From: Paenibacillus pinihumi DSM 23905 = JCM 16419
Lineage (GTDB): Bacteria > Bacillota > Bacilli > Paenibacillales > Paenibacillaceae
Reading direction: 5' to 3'
Length of the DNA: 64,000 bases
NCBI RefSeq assembly: GCF_000422505.1
Contig: NZ_AULX01000024.1
Coordinates: 62,001-126,000 of the forward strand
Shown in pieces: positions 25,964 to 34,415 of this stretch. Every line of letters starts with the position of its first letter. Within the stretch, counting starts at the first letter, position 1. A program made the position numbers and the translations under genes. Below the pieces are notes generated by a model, which was given only the letters and a program-made list of their open reading frames with translations, made no database searches and was not told where the DNA came from.

Positions 25964-27310
25964 ATGGCGGACGGGCCGCGCATTTTTTCCATCAAGGAAG
26001 TTAACCGGTATATTAAAATGAAGCTGGAGTCAGACCATGTGTTGTCTGATATTTGGCTTCGCGGGGAAATCTCGAACTTTATTCATCATTCCAGCGGACA
26101 TATGTATTTTACACTTAAGGACGCTTCAAGCCGTCTGAAATGTGTTATGTTTGCTTCCCATAACCAGCGCCTGCCCTTCATTCCCAAAGAGGGAATGAAG
26201 GTGATGGCAAGAGGAAGTATATCTGTCTACGAACGTGACGGAAACTATCAATTTTATGTGAACGCTATGCAGCCTGACGGGATTGGCAGCCTCTATCTTG
26301 CATTCGAGCAGCTTAAGCAGAAGCTGGAGGCAGAAGGCTTGTTCGCTCCGGAGCGTAAAAAGCCTATTCCGCTTTATCCAAAAGCGGTCGGCGTTGTCAC
26401 ATCCCCCACGGGAGCTGCTGTGAGGGATATTTTAATTACACTCGAAAGACGCTTTCCCTCCGTCCCTGTCCTCGTTGTACCTGTGCTTGTCCAGGGTACC
26501 CAAGCAGCCCCGTCCATTGTACGTGCCATAAAGCTTATGAATCGTTTAATGGAAGTTGACGTATTAATTGTTGGAAGAGGCGGCGGATCGCTGGAGGAAC
26601 TGTGGGCTTTTAATGAGGAAGCGGTTGCGAGGAGCATTGCGGAATCCAAGATTCCGGTCATTTCAGCCGTTGGGCATGAGACAGATTATACGATCGCCGA
26701 TTTTGTAGCCGACCTGAGGGCGGCCACGCCTACTGCGGCTGCCGAACTTGCCGTCCAGCACAGTCATGAGCTAAGACGGCAAATTGGACGGTTTGAGCAG
26801 CGGCTTAACCAGGCCTTAAAAGGGCAACTGCAGGACAGAAAGCAAAGGCTGGAGCGGATCAAGCGTTCTCCGCTGTTCCAGCAGCCAAGGCGTTTCCTGA
26901 TGGAGCCTGCGCAGCGTGCTGACCGGCTGCATGAGCGGCTTAATTCACAGATGATTCGCTTCAAAGAGCGCAAGGAACAACAATATTCACATCTACTAAC
27001 CCGGCTTGAGGCCGCCCATCCGGGCGAACAGTTAAAATATGCTGCAACCCGCCGGCATACAGCTCAGCAGCGGCTGGAACAGGTCATGAACGGGATTATG
27101 CGAGCCAGGAAGCTGGAGCTGCACAGCAGCATCCGTTCTCTTGATGCGCTTAGCCCGCTAAAAGTCATGTCACGCGGCTACAGCTTGCTGTATGCGGAAG
27201 ATGAGCAGGTGCTCGTCAAGTCTGTCGATGATATTGGAATCGGAGACAGGATTAAAGTGAAGCTGGCCGACGGAAGGCTGGATTGTCAGGTTTTAGATAA
27301 GGAAGGGTGA
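25964..27310 (+). CDS. xseA: exodeoxyribonuclease VII large subunit
   Basis: This 448-residue nuclease subunit degrades single-stranded DNA with XseB. It has an N-terminal OB fold (VLSDIWLRGEISNFIHHSSG), the catalytic core (VVTSPTGAAVRDI, VGRGGGSLEELWAFNEE, SAVGHETDYTIADFVADLRA) and a long coiled-coil segment (residues ~265-390). The C-terminus has SPLKVMSRGYSLLY. ATG 25964 is chosen because AAGGAG is 8 nt upstream; GTG 25955 and ATG 25958 overlap the folD stop. xseB follows after 6 nt. Confidence 0.95.
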   Translation: MADGPRIFSIKEVNRYIKMKLESDHVLSDIWLRGEISNFIHHSSGHMYFTLKDASSRLKCVMFASHNQRLPFIPKEGMKVMARGSISVYERDGNYQFYVNAMQPDGIGSLYLAFEQLKQKLEAEGLFAPERKKPIPLYPKAVGVVTSPTGAAVRDILITLERRFPSVPVLVVPVLVQGTQAAPSIVRAIKLMNRLMEVDVLIVGRGGGSLEELWAFNEEAVARSIAESKIPVISAVGHETDYTIADFVADLRAATPTAAAELAVQHSHELRRQIGRFEQRLNQALKGQLQDRKQRLERIKRSPLFQQPRRFLMEPAQRADRLHERLNSQMIRFKERKEQQYSHLLTRLEAAHPGEQLKYAATRRHTAQQRLEQVMNGIMRARKLELHSSIRSLDALSPLKVMSRGYSLLYAEDEQVLVKSVDDIGIGDRIKVKLADGRLDCQVLDKEG

Positions 27311-27316
27311 GGCGGT

Positions 27317-27568
27317 ATGGAAACGACAGATCAGGTTCTGAGCTTTGAGCAGGCTATGGAGAAGCTCGAAGACATTGTATCCCGTCTTGAGAATGGCGAT
27401 GTCCCGCTGGAAACTGCAATCGAGCTGTTCCAGGAGGGAATGAGGCTCTCACAACTTTGCGGCAGCAAACTCGACCAGGTAGAGCGTAAAATCGAGCTGC
27501 TGATTGAGACCGAACAGGGTCTTCAAAGAAACAATTTTCATCCTGTTAATGAGGATAAAGGAGAATAA
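27317..27568 (+). CDS. xseB: exodeoxyribonuclease VII small subunit
   Basis: This 83-residue helical-hairpin protein coats the XseA coiled coil. The typical SFEQAMEKLEDIVSRLENGD and LETAIELFQEGMRL motifs are complete. It is packed between xseA and ispA with 6-nt and 2-nt spacers, indicating one transcript. Confidence 0.95.
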   Translation: METTDQVLSFEQAMEKLEDIVSRLENGDVPLETAIELFQEGMRLSQLCGSKLDQVERKIELLIETEQGLQRNNFHPVNEDKGE

Positions 27569-27570
27569 GC

Positions 27571-28488
27571 ATGGCGGAAGCCCGGCAAGAAATTCAGCAC
27601 TATTTAAAAGAACAGGCGCAGCATGTGGAAGAGACGCTGCGCCATATCATACCCGAAGAGTGGGATTTTCCCGTCAAGTTGCGCGAAGCGGTGCATTACT
27701 CTCTGGAAGCAGGCGGCAAAAGAATCCGTCCGATTATGGTTCTGGCTGCTGCAGAAGCGATTTCCAATGATCCGGCCGATGTGGATGCTGCTTACCCGGT
27801 AGCCGCTGCTATCGAGCTGATTCATACGTATTCCTTAGTTCATGATGACTTGCCTGCTATGGATGACGATGATTTCCGCAGAGGCAAGCCGACTAACCAC
27901 AAAGTATTTGGTGAGGCTGTGGCTATTCTAGCAGGAGATGCAATGCTGACACATGCCTTCTATTGTATTGCGCTTGTTGCAAAGCAAAAGCGGGTCAGTG
28001 CAGAAACTGCGCTTGCTATTGTTGAGGATCTGTCCGTTCTTGCCGGCGCTGCCGGAATGGTGGGAGGCCAGGCGGCGGATATATTGGGCGAGCAGGGCAG
28101 TACATCATTAGCTGAGTTGAACTATATTCATTTGCATAAAACGAGCGATCTGATCACATTCTCGCTCAAAGCGGGCGGACGGATTGCCGGTGCACAGCCG
28201 CATCAGATTGAGGCTCTGGAAGGCTTCGGACAGAGAATCGGCCTGGCATTCCAGATACAGGATGATATTCTTGATCTGATTGGTGATGAAGAGAAGATTG
28301 GCAAAAAGACAAACAGTGATGTCAACCAGAATAAAGTGACCTATCCATACTTGATTGGTATGGATGAGAGCAAGGCTGAAATCAAGCGGCTTACGGATGA
28401 GGCGAAGCAGCTCCTGTTGTCGGCCAATCTTGTGAACCCGCAGCGCTTGCTGGAGTTGGCGGATTATTTGGTTAACCGTGACCGCTAA
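27571..28488 (+). CDS. ispA: farnesyl diphosphate synthase (polyprenyl synthetase family)
   Basis: This 305-residue enzyme condenses IPP with DMAPP and GPP to farnesyl-PP. Basic residues bind IPP in GGKRIRP. The first Asp-rich motif is HDDLPAMDDDDFRRGKP and the second is QIQDDILD; the FQ/KT elements (HLHKTSDLI) are present. The small Tyr-Ser pair before the first motif (HTYSLVHDD) suggests C15 product length, an inference from chain-length rules. AAAGGAGAA precedes the ATG. It lies upstream of dxs. Confidence 0.94.
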   Translation: MAEARQEIQHYLKEQAQHVEETLRHIIPEEWDFPVKLREAVHYSLEAGGKRIRPIMVLAAAEAISNDPADVDAAYPVAAAIELIHTYSLVHDDLPAMDDDDFRRGKPTNHKVFGEAVAILAGDAMLTHAFYCIALVAKQKRVSAETALAIVEDLSVLAGAAGMVGGQAADILGEQGSTSLAELNYIHLHKTSDLITFSLKAGGRIAGAQPHQIEALEGFGQRIGLAFQIQDDILDLIGDEEKIGKKTNSDVNQNKVTYPYLIGMDESKAEIKRLTDEAKQLLLSANLVNPQRLLELADYLVNRDR

Positions 28489-28508
28489 AATGAGAAATTC
28501 AAGATTGC

Positions 28509-28537
28509 TTGGGATTATTTGAGCGGCGTGCTATAAT
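28509..28537 (+). promoter_or_regulatory. sigma-A promoter of dxs
   Basis: TTGGGA (28509-28514), a 17-bp spacer and TATAAT (28532-28537) lie 63 nt upstream of the dxs GTG, so dxs-tlyA can be expressed apart from ispA. Confidence 0.65.
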
Positions 28538-28600
28538 GAAAAAAACGTTTTGACGTTATTGGACAACAGTGTTTTCAGTCCAAGAAAGTGAGGAAAACAC

Positions 28601-30502
28601 GTGCTGATTGAAAAGATTAACGACCCGAAGGATTTAAAGCAGCTTCATCTGGAGCAATTGCCGCAGCTTGCCGAGGAAATCAGAGAATTTCTGATCGGGA
28701 ATCTGTCCATGACCGGAGGACATCTTGCCCCCAATCTGGGGGTCGTGGAGCTGACGCTGATCCTCCACTATCTATATGACAGCCCTAACGACAAAATTAT
28801 ATTTGATGTCGGACATCAGTCCTACGTCCATAAAATTCTAACCGGCCGCAAGGATCGGTTCGATACTCTGCGCAAATATAAAGGGTTGTGCGGCTTTGTC
28901 AAGCGCTCCGAGAGTGAGCATGACGTATGGGAGGCAGGTCACAGCAGCACTTCGCTGTCTGCTGCAATGGGTATGGCACTCGCCCGTGACTTCAAAGGCG
29001 AGAACAATAAAGTCATCGCTGTTATCGGGGACGGGGCTCTGACAGGCGGAATGGCATTGGAAGCGCTCAACCATATCGGACATGAAAAGCGCAATCTGAT
29101 CGTTGTGCTGAATGACAATGAGATGTCTATTGCTCCTAATGTCGGTGCGCTTCACAATTATTTGGGAAGAATCCGTTCCGATAAGCATTATCAGAAAGCC
29201 AAGGACGAATTCCAGCAGTTTCTGAACAAAATCCCGGCTATTGGCGGCAAGCTGGCGAAAACGGCAGAAAGGCTGAAAGACAGTCTGAAATATATGGTTG
29301 TATCCGGCATGCTGTTTGAAGAGTTCGGCCTTACGTATCTGGGGCCGGTGGATGGCCATGATATCGAGAAGCTGGCTGATGTATTCCAGCAGGCGAACAA
29401 TGTAAGCGGACCTGTGCTTGTACACGTGCTGACTACAAAGGGGAAAGGCTATCAGCCTGCTGAAGCGGATTCCCATAAGTGGCACGGCATCACCCCGTAC
29501 AAGATTGAATCCGGACAGCTGCTCAAAGCGGTTGGGCCTCCGATGTACACGGAGATTTTCAGCCAGGCATTGATTGAGCTGGCTGGGCAAGATGAGAGGA
29601 TTGTTGCAGTAACGCCTGCTATGCCGGGCGGCTCCGGCCTCGTGAAGTTTGGGGAGCTGTTTCCAGGACGGATGATTGATGTCGGTATTGCCGAGCAACA
29701 TGCGGCGACAATGTCGGCTGCGCTGGCAATAGAAGGGTTGAAGCCGGTTTTTGCGGTTTATTCAACTTTCCTGCAACGTGCTTATGATCAGGTCGTTCAT
29801 GATATTTGCCGTCAAAATCTGAATGTCATTTTTGCGATTGACCGTGCAGGGTTTGTTGGTGCGGATGGTGAGACTCACCACGGTGTTTATGATATCCCGT
29901 TCCTCAGACATGTACCGAATCTGGTACTGATGATGCCGAAGGATGAAAATGAGCTCCGCAATATGATGAAGACGGCAGTTGATTACAACGACGGCCCGAT
30001 TGCAGTTCGCTATCCGCGGGTAAACGGACGTGGAGTCGAGCTTGATCCGGAAATGACGGCCATCCCGATCGGATCATGGGAGACCTTACGCGAGGGAGAA
30101 TCGGCCGTAATTATTACCCAGGGCCCAATGATTCAGGTTGCCGAGGAAGCAGCTGAGCTGCTGAAGCGGGAAGGGTTGTCCATTCAGATCGTAAATGCCC
30201 GCTTTATCAAGCCGCTCGATGAAGAGTTGCTGCTCAAGCTTGCGGCGGAAAACCCGCATATGATAGTGCTCGAGGAAAGTGCGGTTATGGGCGGTTTGGG
30301 AGGCGCAGTACTGGAGTTCTACGCCCAGCGCGGTATTGACGGGCTTTCCGTTCGCTTAATGGGGATTCCTGATTGCTTTGTGGAGCATGGTTCTATCAAA
30401 GAGCAGAGACAGGAAATCGGACTTACCCCGGATCATGTGGCTGCCCAGGTTATCAGCCTGATGTCAGGCCGCCTGCAGAATGTAAAAAGACAAAGAGGGT
30501 AA
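28601..30502 (+). CDS. dxs: 1-deoxy-D-xylulose-5-phosphate synthase
   Basis: This 633-residue thiamine-diphosphate enzyme joins pyruvate and glyceraldehyde-3-phosphate, the first step of the MEP isoprenoid route. It has [14 protein letters not shown], the ThDP motif [16 protein letters not shown]...[15 protein letters not shown], and the transketolase pyrimidine domain with [16 protein letters not shown] and [18 protein letters not shown]. It starts at GTG 28601 with GTGAGGAAAAC upstream. tlyA follows after 6 nt. Confidence 0.96.
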   Translation: MLIEKINDPKDLKQLHLEQLPQLAEEIREFLIGNLSMTGGHLAPNLGVVELTLILHYLYDSPNDKIIFDVGHQSYVHKILTGRKDRFDTLRKYKGLCGFVKRSESEHDVWEAGHSSTSLSAAMGMALARDFKGENNKVIAVIGDGALTGGMALEALNHIGHEKRNLIVVLNDNEMSIAPNVGALHNYLGRIRSDKHYQKAKDEFQQFLNKIPAIGGKLAKTAERLKDSLKYMVVSGMLFEEFGLTYLGPVDGHDIEKLADVFQQANNVSGPVLVHVLTTKGKGYQPAEADSHKWHGITPYKIESGQLLKAVGPPMYTEIFSQALIELAGQDERIVAVTPAMPGGSGLVKFGELFPGRMIDVGIAEQHAATMSAALAIEGLKPVFAVYSTFLQRAYDQVVHDICRQNLNVIFAIDRAGFVGADGETHHGVYDIPFLRHVPNLVLMMPKDENELRNMMKTAVDYNDGPIAVRYPRVNGRGVELDPEMTAIPIGSWETLREGESAVIITQGPMIQVAEEAAELLKREGLSIQIVNARFIKPLDEELLLKLAAENPHMIVLEESAVMGGLGGAVLEFYAQRGIDGLSVRLMGIPDCFVEHGSIKEQRQEIGLTPDHVAAQVISLMSGRLQNVKRQRG

Positions 30503-30508
30503 GGACAC

Positions 30509-31333
30509 ATGAGTGCAGCAAGCAAGGAACGTATTGATGTGCTTCTCGTGGAGCAAGGCTACTATGAGAGCCGTGAAAAAGCCAAGGCTGCTATTATGGC
30601 CGGGCTTGTCATCGCTGACGGGGAGAGAATAGAAAAAAGCGGCACCAAAATCCCCAGAACCGCCAGCATTACTGTAAAGGGTGCGCCTCATCCTTATGTA
30701 AGCCGCGGCGGATTGAAGCTGGAGAAGGCTATTGGTTTTTTTGGACTGAAAATGGAGGGGCTTGTCATGCTGGATATCGGAGCGTCTACGGGCGGATTTA
30801 CCGATTGCGCTCTCCAGCATGGGGCGTCTTACGTCTATGCTGTTGATGTGGGCTACAACCAGCTTGACTGGTCCATTCGTCAGGACCCAAGAGTCAATGT
30901 CATGGAAAGAACCAATTTCCGATATACAAAGCCTGAGGATTTGAGTGGTCCGGTTCCGGATTTTGCAACCATCGATGTATCCTTCATTTCCTTGCGGATC
31001 ATTCTGCCTGCACTGGCAGGATTGCTAAGGGAAAGAGCCGGGGTTGTGGCGCTCATCAAGCCGCAATTCGAGGCTGGCAGGGAGAAGGTGGGCAAATCCG
31101 GAGTCGTCAGGGAAGCGTCCGTGCATCGGGAGGTACTGTCTCAGGTACTGAACTTTGCAGTTGAACTGGGATTCAGGGTGGAAGGCTTGACCTATTCCCC
31201 GATCACCGGAGGCGAGGGAAATATTGAATTTTTGGCTTATCTGAACTGGGTTCCGGGAGAAGAGCGGGATGCTCCAGGCCCTGAGCAGATTCATGAAATT
31301 GTAGCCCAGGCCGGCAGCAATTTTACGGGCTAA
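30509..31333 (+). CDS. tlyA: TlyA-family rRNA (cytidine-2'-O)-methyltransferase
   Basis: This 274-residue protein has an N-terminal S4 RNA-binding domain (RIDVLLVEQGYYESREKAKA) and an FtsJ-like Rossmann methyltransferase with LDIGASTGGFTDCALQHGA as the SAM site and IDVSFISLRIILPA. TlyA methylates C1409 of 16S and C1920 of 23S rRNA in mycobacteria. The B. subtilis homologue at this place is YqxC. Which sites it modifies here is unknown. Confidence 0.9.
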   Translation: MSAASKERIDVLLVEQGYYESREKAKAAIMAGLVIADGERIEKSGTKIPRTASITVKGAPHPYVSRGGLKLEKAIGFFGLKMEGLVMLDIGASTGGFTDCALQHGASYVYAVDVGYNQLDWSIRQDPRVNVMERTNFRYTKPEDLSGPVPDFATIDVSFISLRIILPALAGLLRERAGVVALIKPQFEAGREKVGKSGVVREASVHREVLSQVLNFAVELGFRVEGLTYSPITGGEGNIEFLAYLNWVPGEERDAPGPEQIHEIVAQAGSNFTG

Positions 31334-31635
31334 AAGAAGCAGATAGGATACAAATCAAAGAGTAAACTTTCAGCGGCAGTATGCTGACGTTGCCCGGGGA
31401 AATTCCCAGGAACACCAGCCTTGTCTGAAATGTTTGCTCTTTTTTTTAATTTTCCTGTAGCCATTTGGAAAACTTTTTGGTAAACTGTTCTTAGTTAAGC
31501 AAACAAATGTTCGCTTCACGTGGAGAGTTCCTTTCCCTATTGATTTCCTTGGCTGTCTGAACAGGAAAATTAAAGTCTCCTGCCGAATTAAAGGGTATGA
31601 TGCCTGCATTATGCGGACAGGAGGGATAGGTACAA
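31334..31635. other. 302-nt intergenic region between tlyA and the hypothetical gene
   Basis: No convincing small open frame with a ribosome site was found. It holds a T-run at 31439-31448 without a strong stem, the LexA-like site at 31500-31513, and an AAGGGTATGATG / GGACAGGAGG leader just before the TTG start at 31636. The A/T-rich middle may hold a promoter but no clear consensus pair was seen. Confidence 0.5.
31500..31513 (+). promoter_or_regulatory. LexA (SOS)-like box upstream of the argR-recN cluster
   Basis: CAAACAAATGTTCG fits 12 of 14 positions of CGAACRNRYGTTYC, the Bacillus LexA/DinR consensus as I recall it. It is 122 nt upstream of a hypothetical gene that is followed by argR and recN. 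The right half GTTCG is exact and the left half has one change. Confidence 0.4.
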
Positions 31636-32106
31636 TTGGGTAAATACGGAGACTTATTTATCATGATTGTTGCCGGTGTTCTGCTGCTGATTTGGATGTA
31701 CCGCGGCTTTTACCGCTGGCTTCACAGTCCTGCAGCGAGTCGTCGCCGTTCCTTATTGCTGCATCGCGGTCAGGAGCTTGATGCGGATGATGAATGCGTC
31801 AATTTTCTGGAATCTGAAGGTTATGCGGTACAATCTGGCAAGCATCGTGTTCCCGTCACGATAAACCTCGATGGCGAGCCGCTTAAGAGCCGACTGTATA
31901 TAGAATACATCGCGGAGAAGGACGGCAGAACCTATGTGGTCAAGACGGCGAGGGAACGTATGCCTGTTGAATGGACAGGTTCAGGAATCAGAGACCGTTT
32001 TTTAGTCTTTGCTTTGCTGGTACCTTATTGTGAGGGCATATTATATGTAGATGTCAAGGCCAGATCTATCCGGACAATCTTGTTCACAGTTGCTGAAGAG
32101 GCATAA
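31636..32106 (+). CDS. hypothetical membrane-anchored protein
   Basis: This 156-residue protein has one N-terminal hydrophobic helix (about residues 8-27), a basic stretch (SPAASRRRSLLLHR) and a mixed alpha/beta cytoplasmic part. The motifs CVNFLESEGYAV, VPVTINLDGEPLKSRLYIEY and DGRTYVVKTARER look like a compact restriction-fold or sensor-like domain, but I do not recognise the family. It starts at TTG 31636 after GGAGGGATAGG and ends 22 nt before argR, so it is probably co-transcribed with argR and recN. The function is open. Confidence 0.75.
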   Translation: MGKYGDLFIMIVAGVLLLIWMYRGFYRWLHSPAASRRRSLLLHRGQELDADDECVNFLESEGYAVQSGKHRVPVTINLDGEPLKSRLYIEYIAEKDGRTYVVKTARERMPVEWTGSGIRDRFLVFALLVPYCEGILYVDVKARSIRTILFTVAEEA

Positions 32107-32128
32107 TGGGAAAACAATAGGAGGTTTT

Positions 32129-32578
32129 ATGAAAGGAATTCGTCATATCAAGATAAGAGAAATTATTACCAATGATATAGTGGAAACCCAAGAGGATCTG
32201 GTTGAATCACTGCGCCAGGCTGGATTGCAGGTTACGCAGGCAACAGTATCCCGTGATATCCGGGAGCTGCAGTTGATTAAGGTCCAGACAGAGGACGGAC
32301 GTTATAAATATGCGCTGCCAACCGAGCAGCGTTACAATCCGATTCATAAGCTGCGGCGTGCGATGCTTGATCATTATGTGCATATTGACTTTACGGATAA
32401 TCTGGTGGTTATGAAATGTCTGCCGGGTACTGCTAACGCCATATGTGTACTTCTTGACAATATGGAATGGAATGAAGTTATGGGTACGATTTGCGGTGAC
32501 GACACCATTTTAATTATTTGCCGTACCAAACAGAACAGTGAAGATATTGTATCAAGACTAACATCATTGCTTAATTAA
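32129..32578 (+). CDS. argR: arginine repressor ArgR/AhrC
   Basis: This 149-residue hexameric regulator represses arginine synthesis and activates catabolism when arginine is bound. The winged-helix domain has LVESLRQAGLQVTQATVSRDIREL. The C-terminal oligomerisation/arginine domain has GTANAICVLLDN and GDDTILIICRT. ATG 32129 has AGGAGG 4 nt upstream; a longer frame overlapping the preceding gene was not used. argR before recN is the Bacillus order. Confidence 0.96.
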   Translation: MKGIRHIKIREIITNDIVETQEDLVESLRQAGLQVTQATVSRDIRELQLIKVQTEDGRYKYALPTEQRYNPIHKLRRAMLDHYVHIDFTDNLVVMKCLPGTANAICVLLDNMEWNEVMGTICGDDTILIICRTKQNSEDIVSRLTSLLN

Positions 32579-32596
32579 TGAGGAGGTAAATCGAAC

Positions 32597-34300
32597 ATGC
32601 TTCGAGAGCTGTCTATTCGCAATTTGGCTGTCATTGAATCCACCGTAGTTCACTTTAATAAAGGTTTTCATGTTTTGACGGGGGAGACTGGAGCGGGGAA
32701 ATCGATTTTGATCGATGCTTTGGGTCTGGTCATTGGTGCTCGTGGAGCAGCCGATATGATACGCCATGGTTGTGACCGTGCAGAAATTGAAGCCATGTTT
32801 GATTTGCCTTCCTCTCATCCGGTGTGGGGGAAGCTGTCCCAGTATGGCATTAACGGAAAATCCGATGAACTGCTTGTCATCAGGCGGGAGTTGTCCAATC
32901 AGGGCAAAAGCATGAGCCGTATCAACGGCCAAATGGTTAATTTGACGATTCTTCGTGAAGTGGGCGAGCATCTTGTCAACCTGCACGGCCAGCACGAGCA
33001 TCAGTCGCTTCTCAAGCCAGAGCAGCATCTTGAGTGGCTGGATGTCTATGCAGGTGCCCCTCTAATGGAGAAGAAGTCACAATACCGGCAGATTTTCCGC
33101 CGTTATCAGCAGGTTCGTGTAAAGCTTAGAGAACTGGAAGAAAATTCGCGGCAAAATATGCAAATGCTTGATTTATATAAATTTCAGGTTGAGGAAATTC
33201 AGACAGCCAATCTCAAGCCTGGTGAGGATGAATGGCTCGTTGAGGAAAAACGCAAACTAACTCATGCAGGCCGGAGGATGGATTATGCATCCGAGGCATA
33301 TTCCTTGCTGTATAACGGCGGCGGTTTGGACTCCATCAGCAGAGCTATTAACAAACTGGAGGAAATTCAAGCTTATGATCCTGCCGAGCTTGATCCGCTG
33401 CTTGAGCAGTTGCGTTCAGCCTTTTACCAGGCAGAGGATGCTGTATTTCAACTCCGCAATTACCGCGATATGATTGAATCCAATCCGGATCAATTGGAGG
33501 AGATTGAAGAACGTCTCAATCTGATTCATACGTTGAAACGCAAATACGGAGAGACTATTCCTGATATCATCAATTACCATCATAAGATTATGTATGAGGT
33601 AGACAAGCTTGAAAACCGGGATGAACATTTGGGCAAGCTTCGTGAAGAAGAAGTGGCCCTTCATAAAAAAGCGATGGAATTAGCGTTCTCATTATCCGAG
33701 CTTCGCCGTCATGCTGCAAGCAAGCTGTCAGAAGCGGTTGAAGCGGAGTTGAGACAGCTTCATATGGAACGCACGATATTCCGTATTGAACTGAATCAGC
33801 ATCGGGAAGGTGAGGATGGTTACCGCTTGGCTCCACAAGGCATGGACGATGCAGTCTTCGTCATATCCCCGAATCCAGGGGAGCCGTTAAAACCAATCAA
33901 CAAAATTGCTTCCGGTGGTGAGATGTCAAGGATTATGCTTGCCCTCAAAGCAATATTCGCCCAGCTCGATCAGGTTCCCGTACTCATTTTTGATGAGGTG
34001 GATACCGGCGTGAGCGGCAGGGCTGCGCAAGCGATTGCCGAGAAAATGTCGCAGTTGTCCAAGCAATGCCAGGTATTCTCCATTACTCATTTGCCTCAAG
34101 TTGCTTGTATGGCTGATCATCATTATGAAATTAAAAAGCAGGTTAAAAATGAAAGAACAGCTACTTCTGTGACCCCTCTTCAGCAAAAAAGCCGGATAGA
34201 AGAGCTTGCCCGCATGCTGGGAGGCGTGGAAGTGACGGAAAAAACAAGACATCATGCACAAGAAATGCTTGACCTGGCGGATCGCCAGAAAGGAGCGTAA
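32597..34300 (+). CDS. recN: DNA repair protein RecN
   Basis: This 567-residue SMC-like ATPase acts in early double-strand-break repair. It has Walker A TGETGAGKSILIDALGLV, two coiled-coil arms (about 150-210 and 300-370), the signature-like IASGGEMSRIMLALK and Walker B VLIFDEVDTGVSGRAA, then HLPQVACMADHHY. GGAGGTAAATC precedes the ATG. A LexA-like box far upstream may place the cluster in the SOS response. Confidence 0.95.
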   Translation: MLRELSIRNLAVIESTVVHFNKGFHVLTGETGAGKSILIDALGLVIGARGAADMIRHGCDRAEIEAMFDLPSSHPVWGKLSQYGINGKSDELLVIRRELSNQGKSMSRINGQMVNLTILREVGEHLVNLHGQHEHQSLLKPEQHLEWLDVYAGAPLMEKKSQYRQIFRRYQQVRVKLRELEENSRQNMQMLDLYKFQVEEIQTANLKPGEDEWLVEEKRKLTHAGRRMDYASEAYSLLYNGGGLDSISRAINKLEEIQAYDPAELDPLLEQLRSAFYQAEDAVFQLRNYRDMIESNPDQLEEIEERLNLIHTLKRKYGETIPDIINYHHKIMYEVDKLENRDEHLGKLREEEVALHKKAMELAFSLSELRRHAASKLSEAVEAELRQLHMERTIFRIELNQHREGEDGYRLAPQGMDDAVFVISPNPGEPLKPINKIASGGEMSRIMLALKAIFAQLDQVPVLIFDEVDTGVSGRAAQAIAEKMSQLSKQCQVFSITHLPQVACMADHHYEIKKQVKNERTATSVTPLQQKSRIEELARMLGGVEVTEKTRHHAQEMLDLADRQKGA

Positions 34301-34347
34301 TTCAAACCATACAGGGAATGTTTTATAAGTCATAAAAGCAAGGGGAC

Positions 34348-34384
34348 ACGGTTACCTTATAGGTACGCCATTGGCGATAACCGT
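34348..34384 (+). other. predicted three-way RNA junction in the spoIVB leader
   Basis: ACGGTT (34348-34353) pairs with AACCGT (34379-34384) and encloses two small hairpins, ACCT/AGGT (34354-34364) and CGCC/GGCG (34366-34376). It ends 31 nt before the spoIVB TTG. No known riboswitch consensus was recognised, and there is no T-run after it. Confidence 0.4.
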
Positions 34385-34415
34385 CGGATGATGGACCTAG
34401 GGAGCGTGAAAATCA

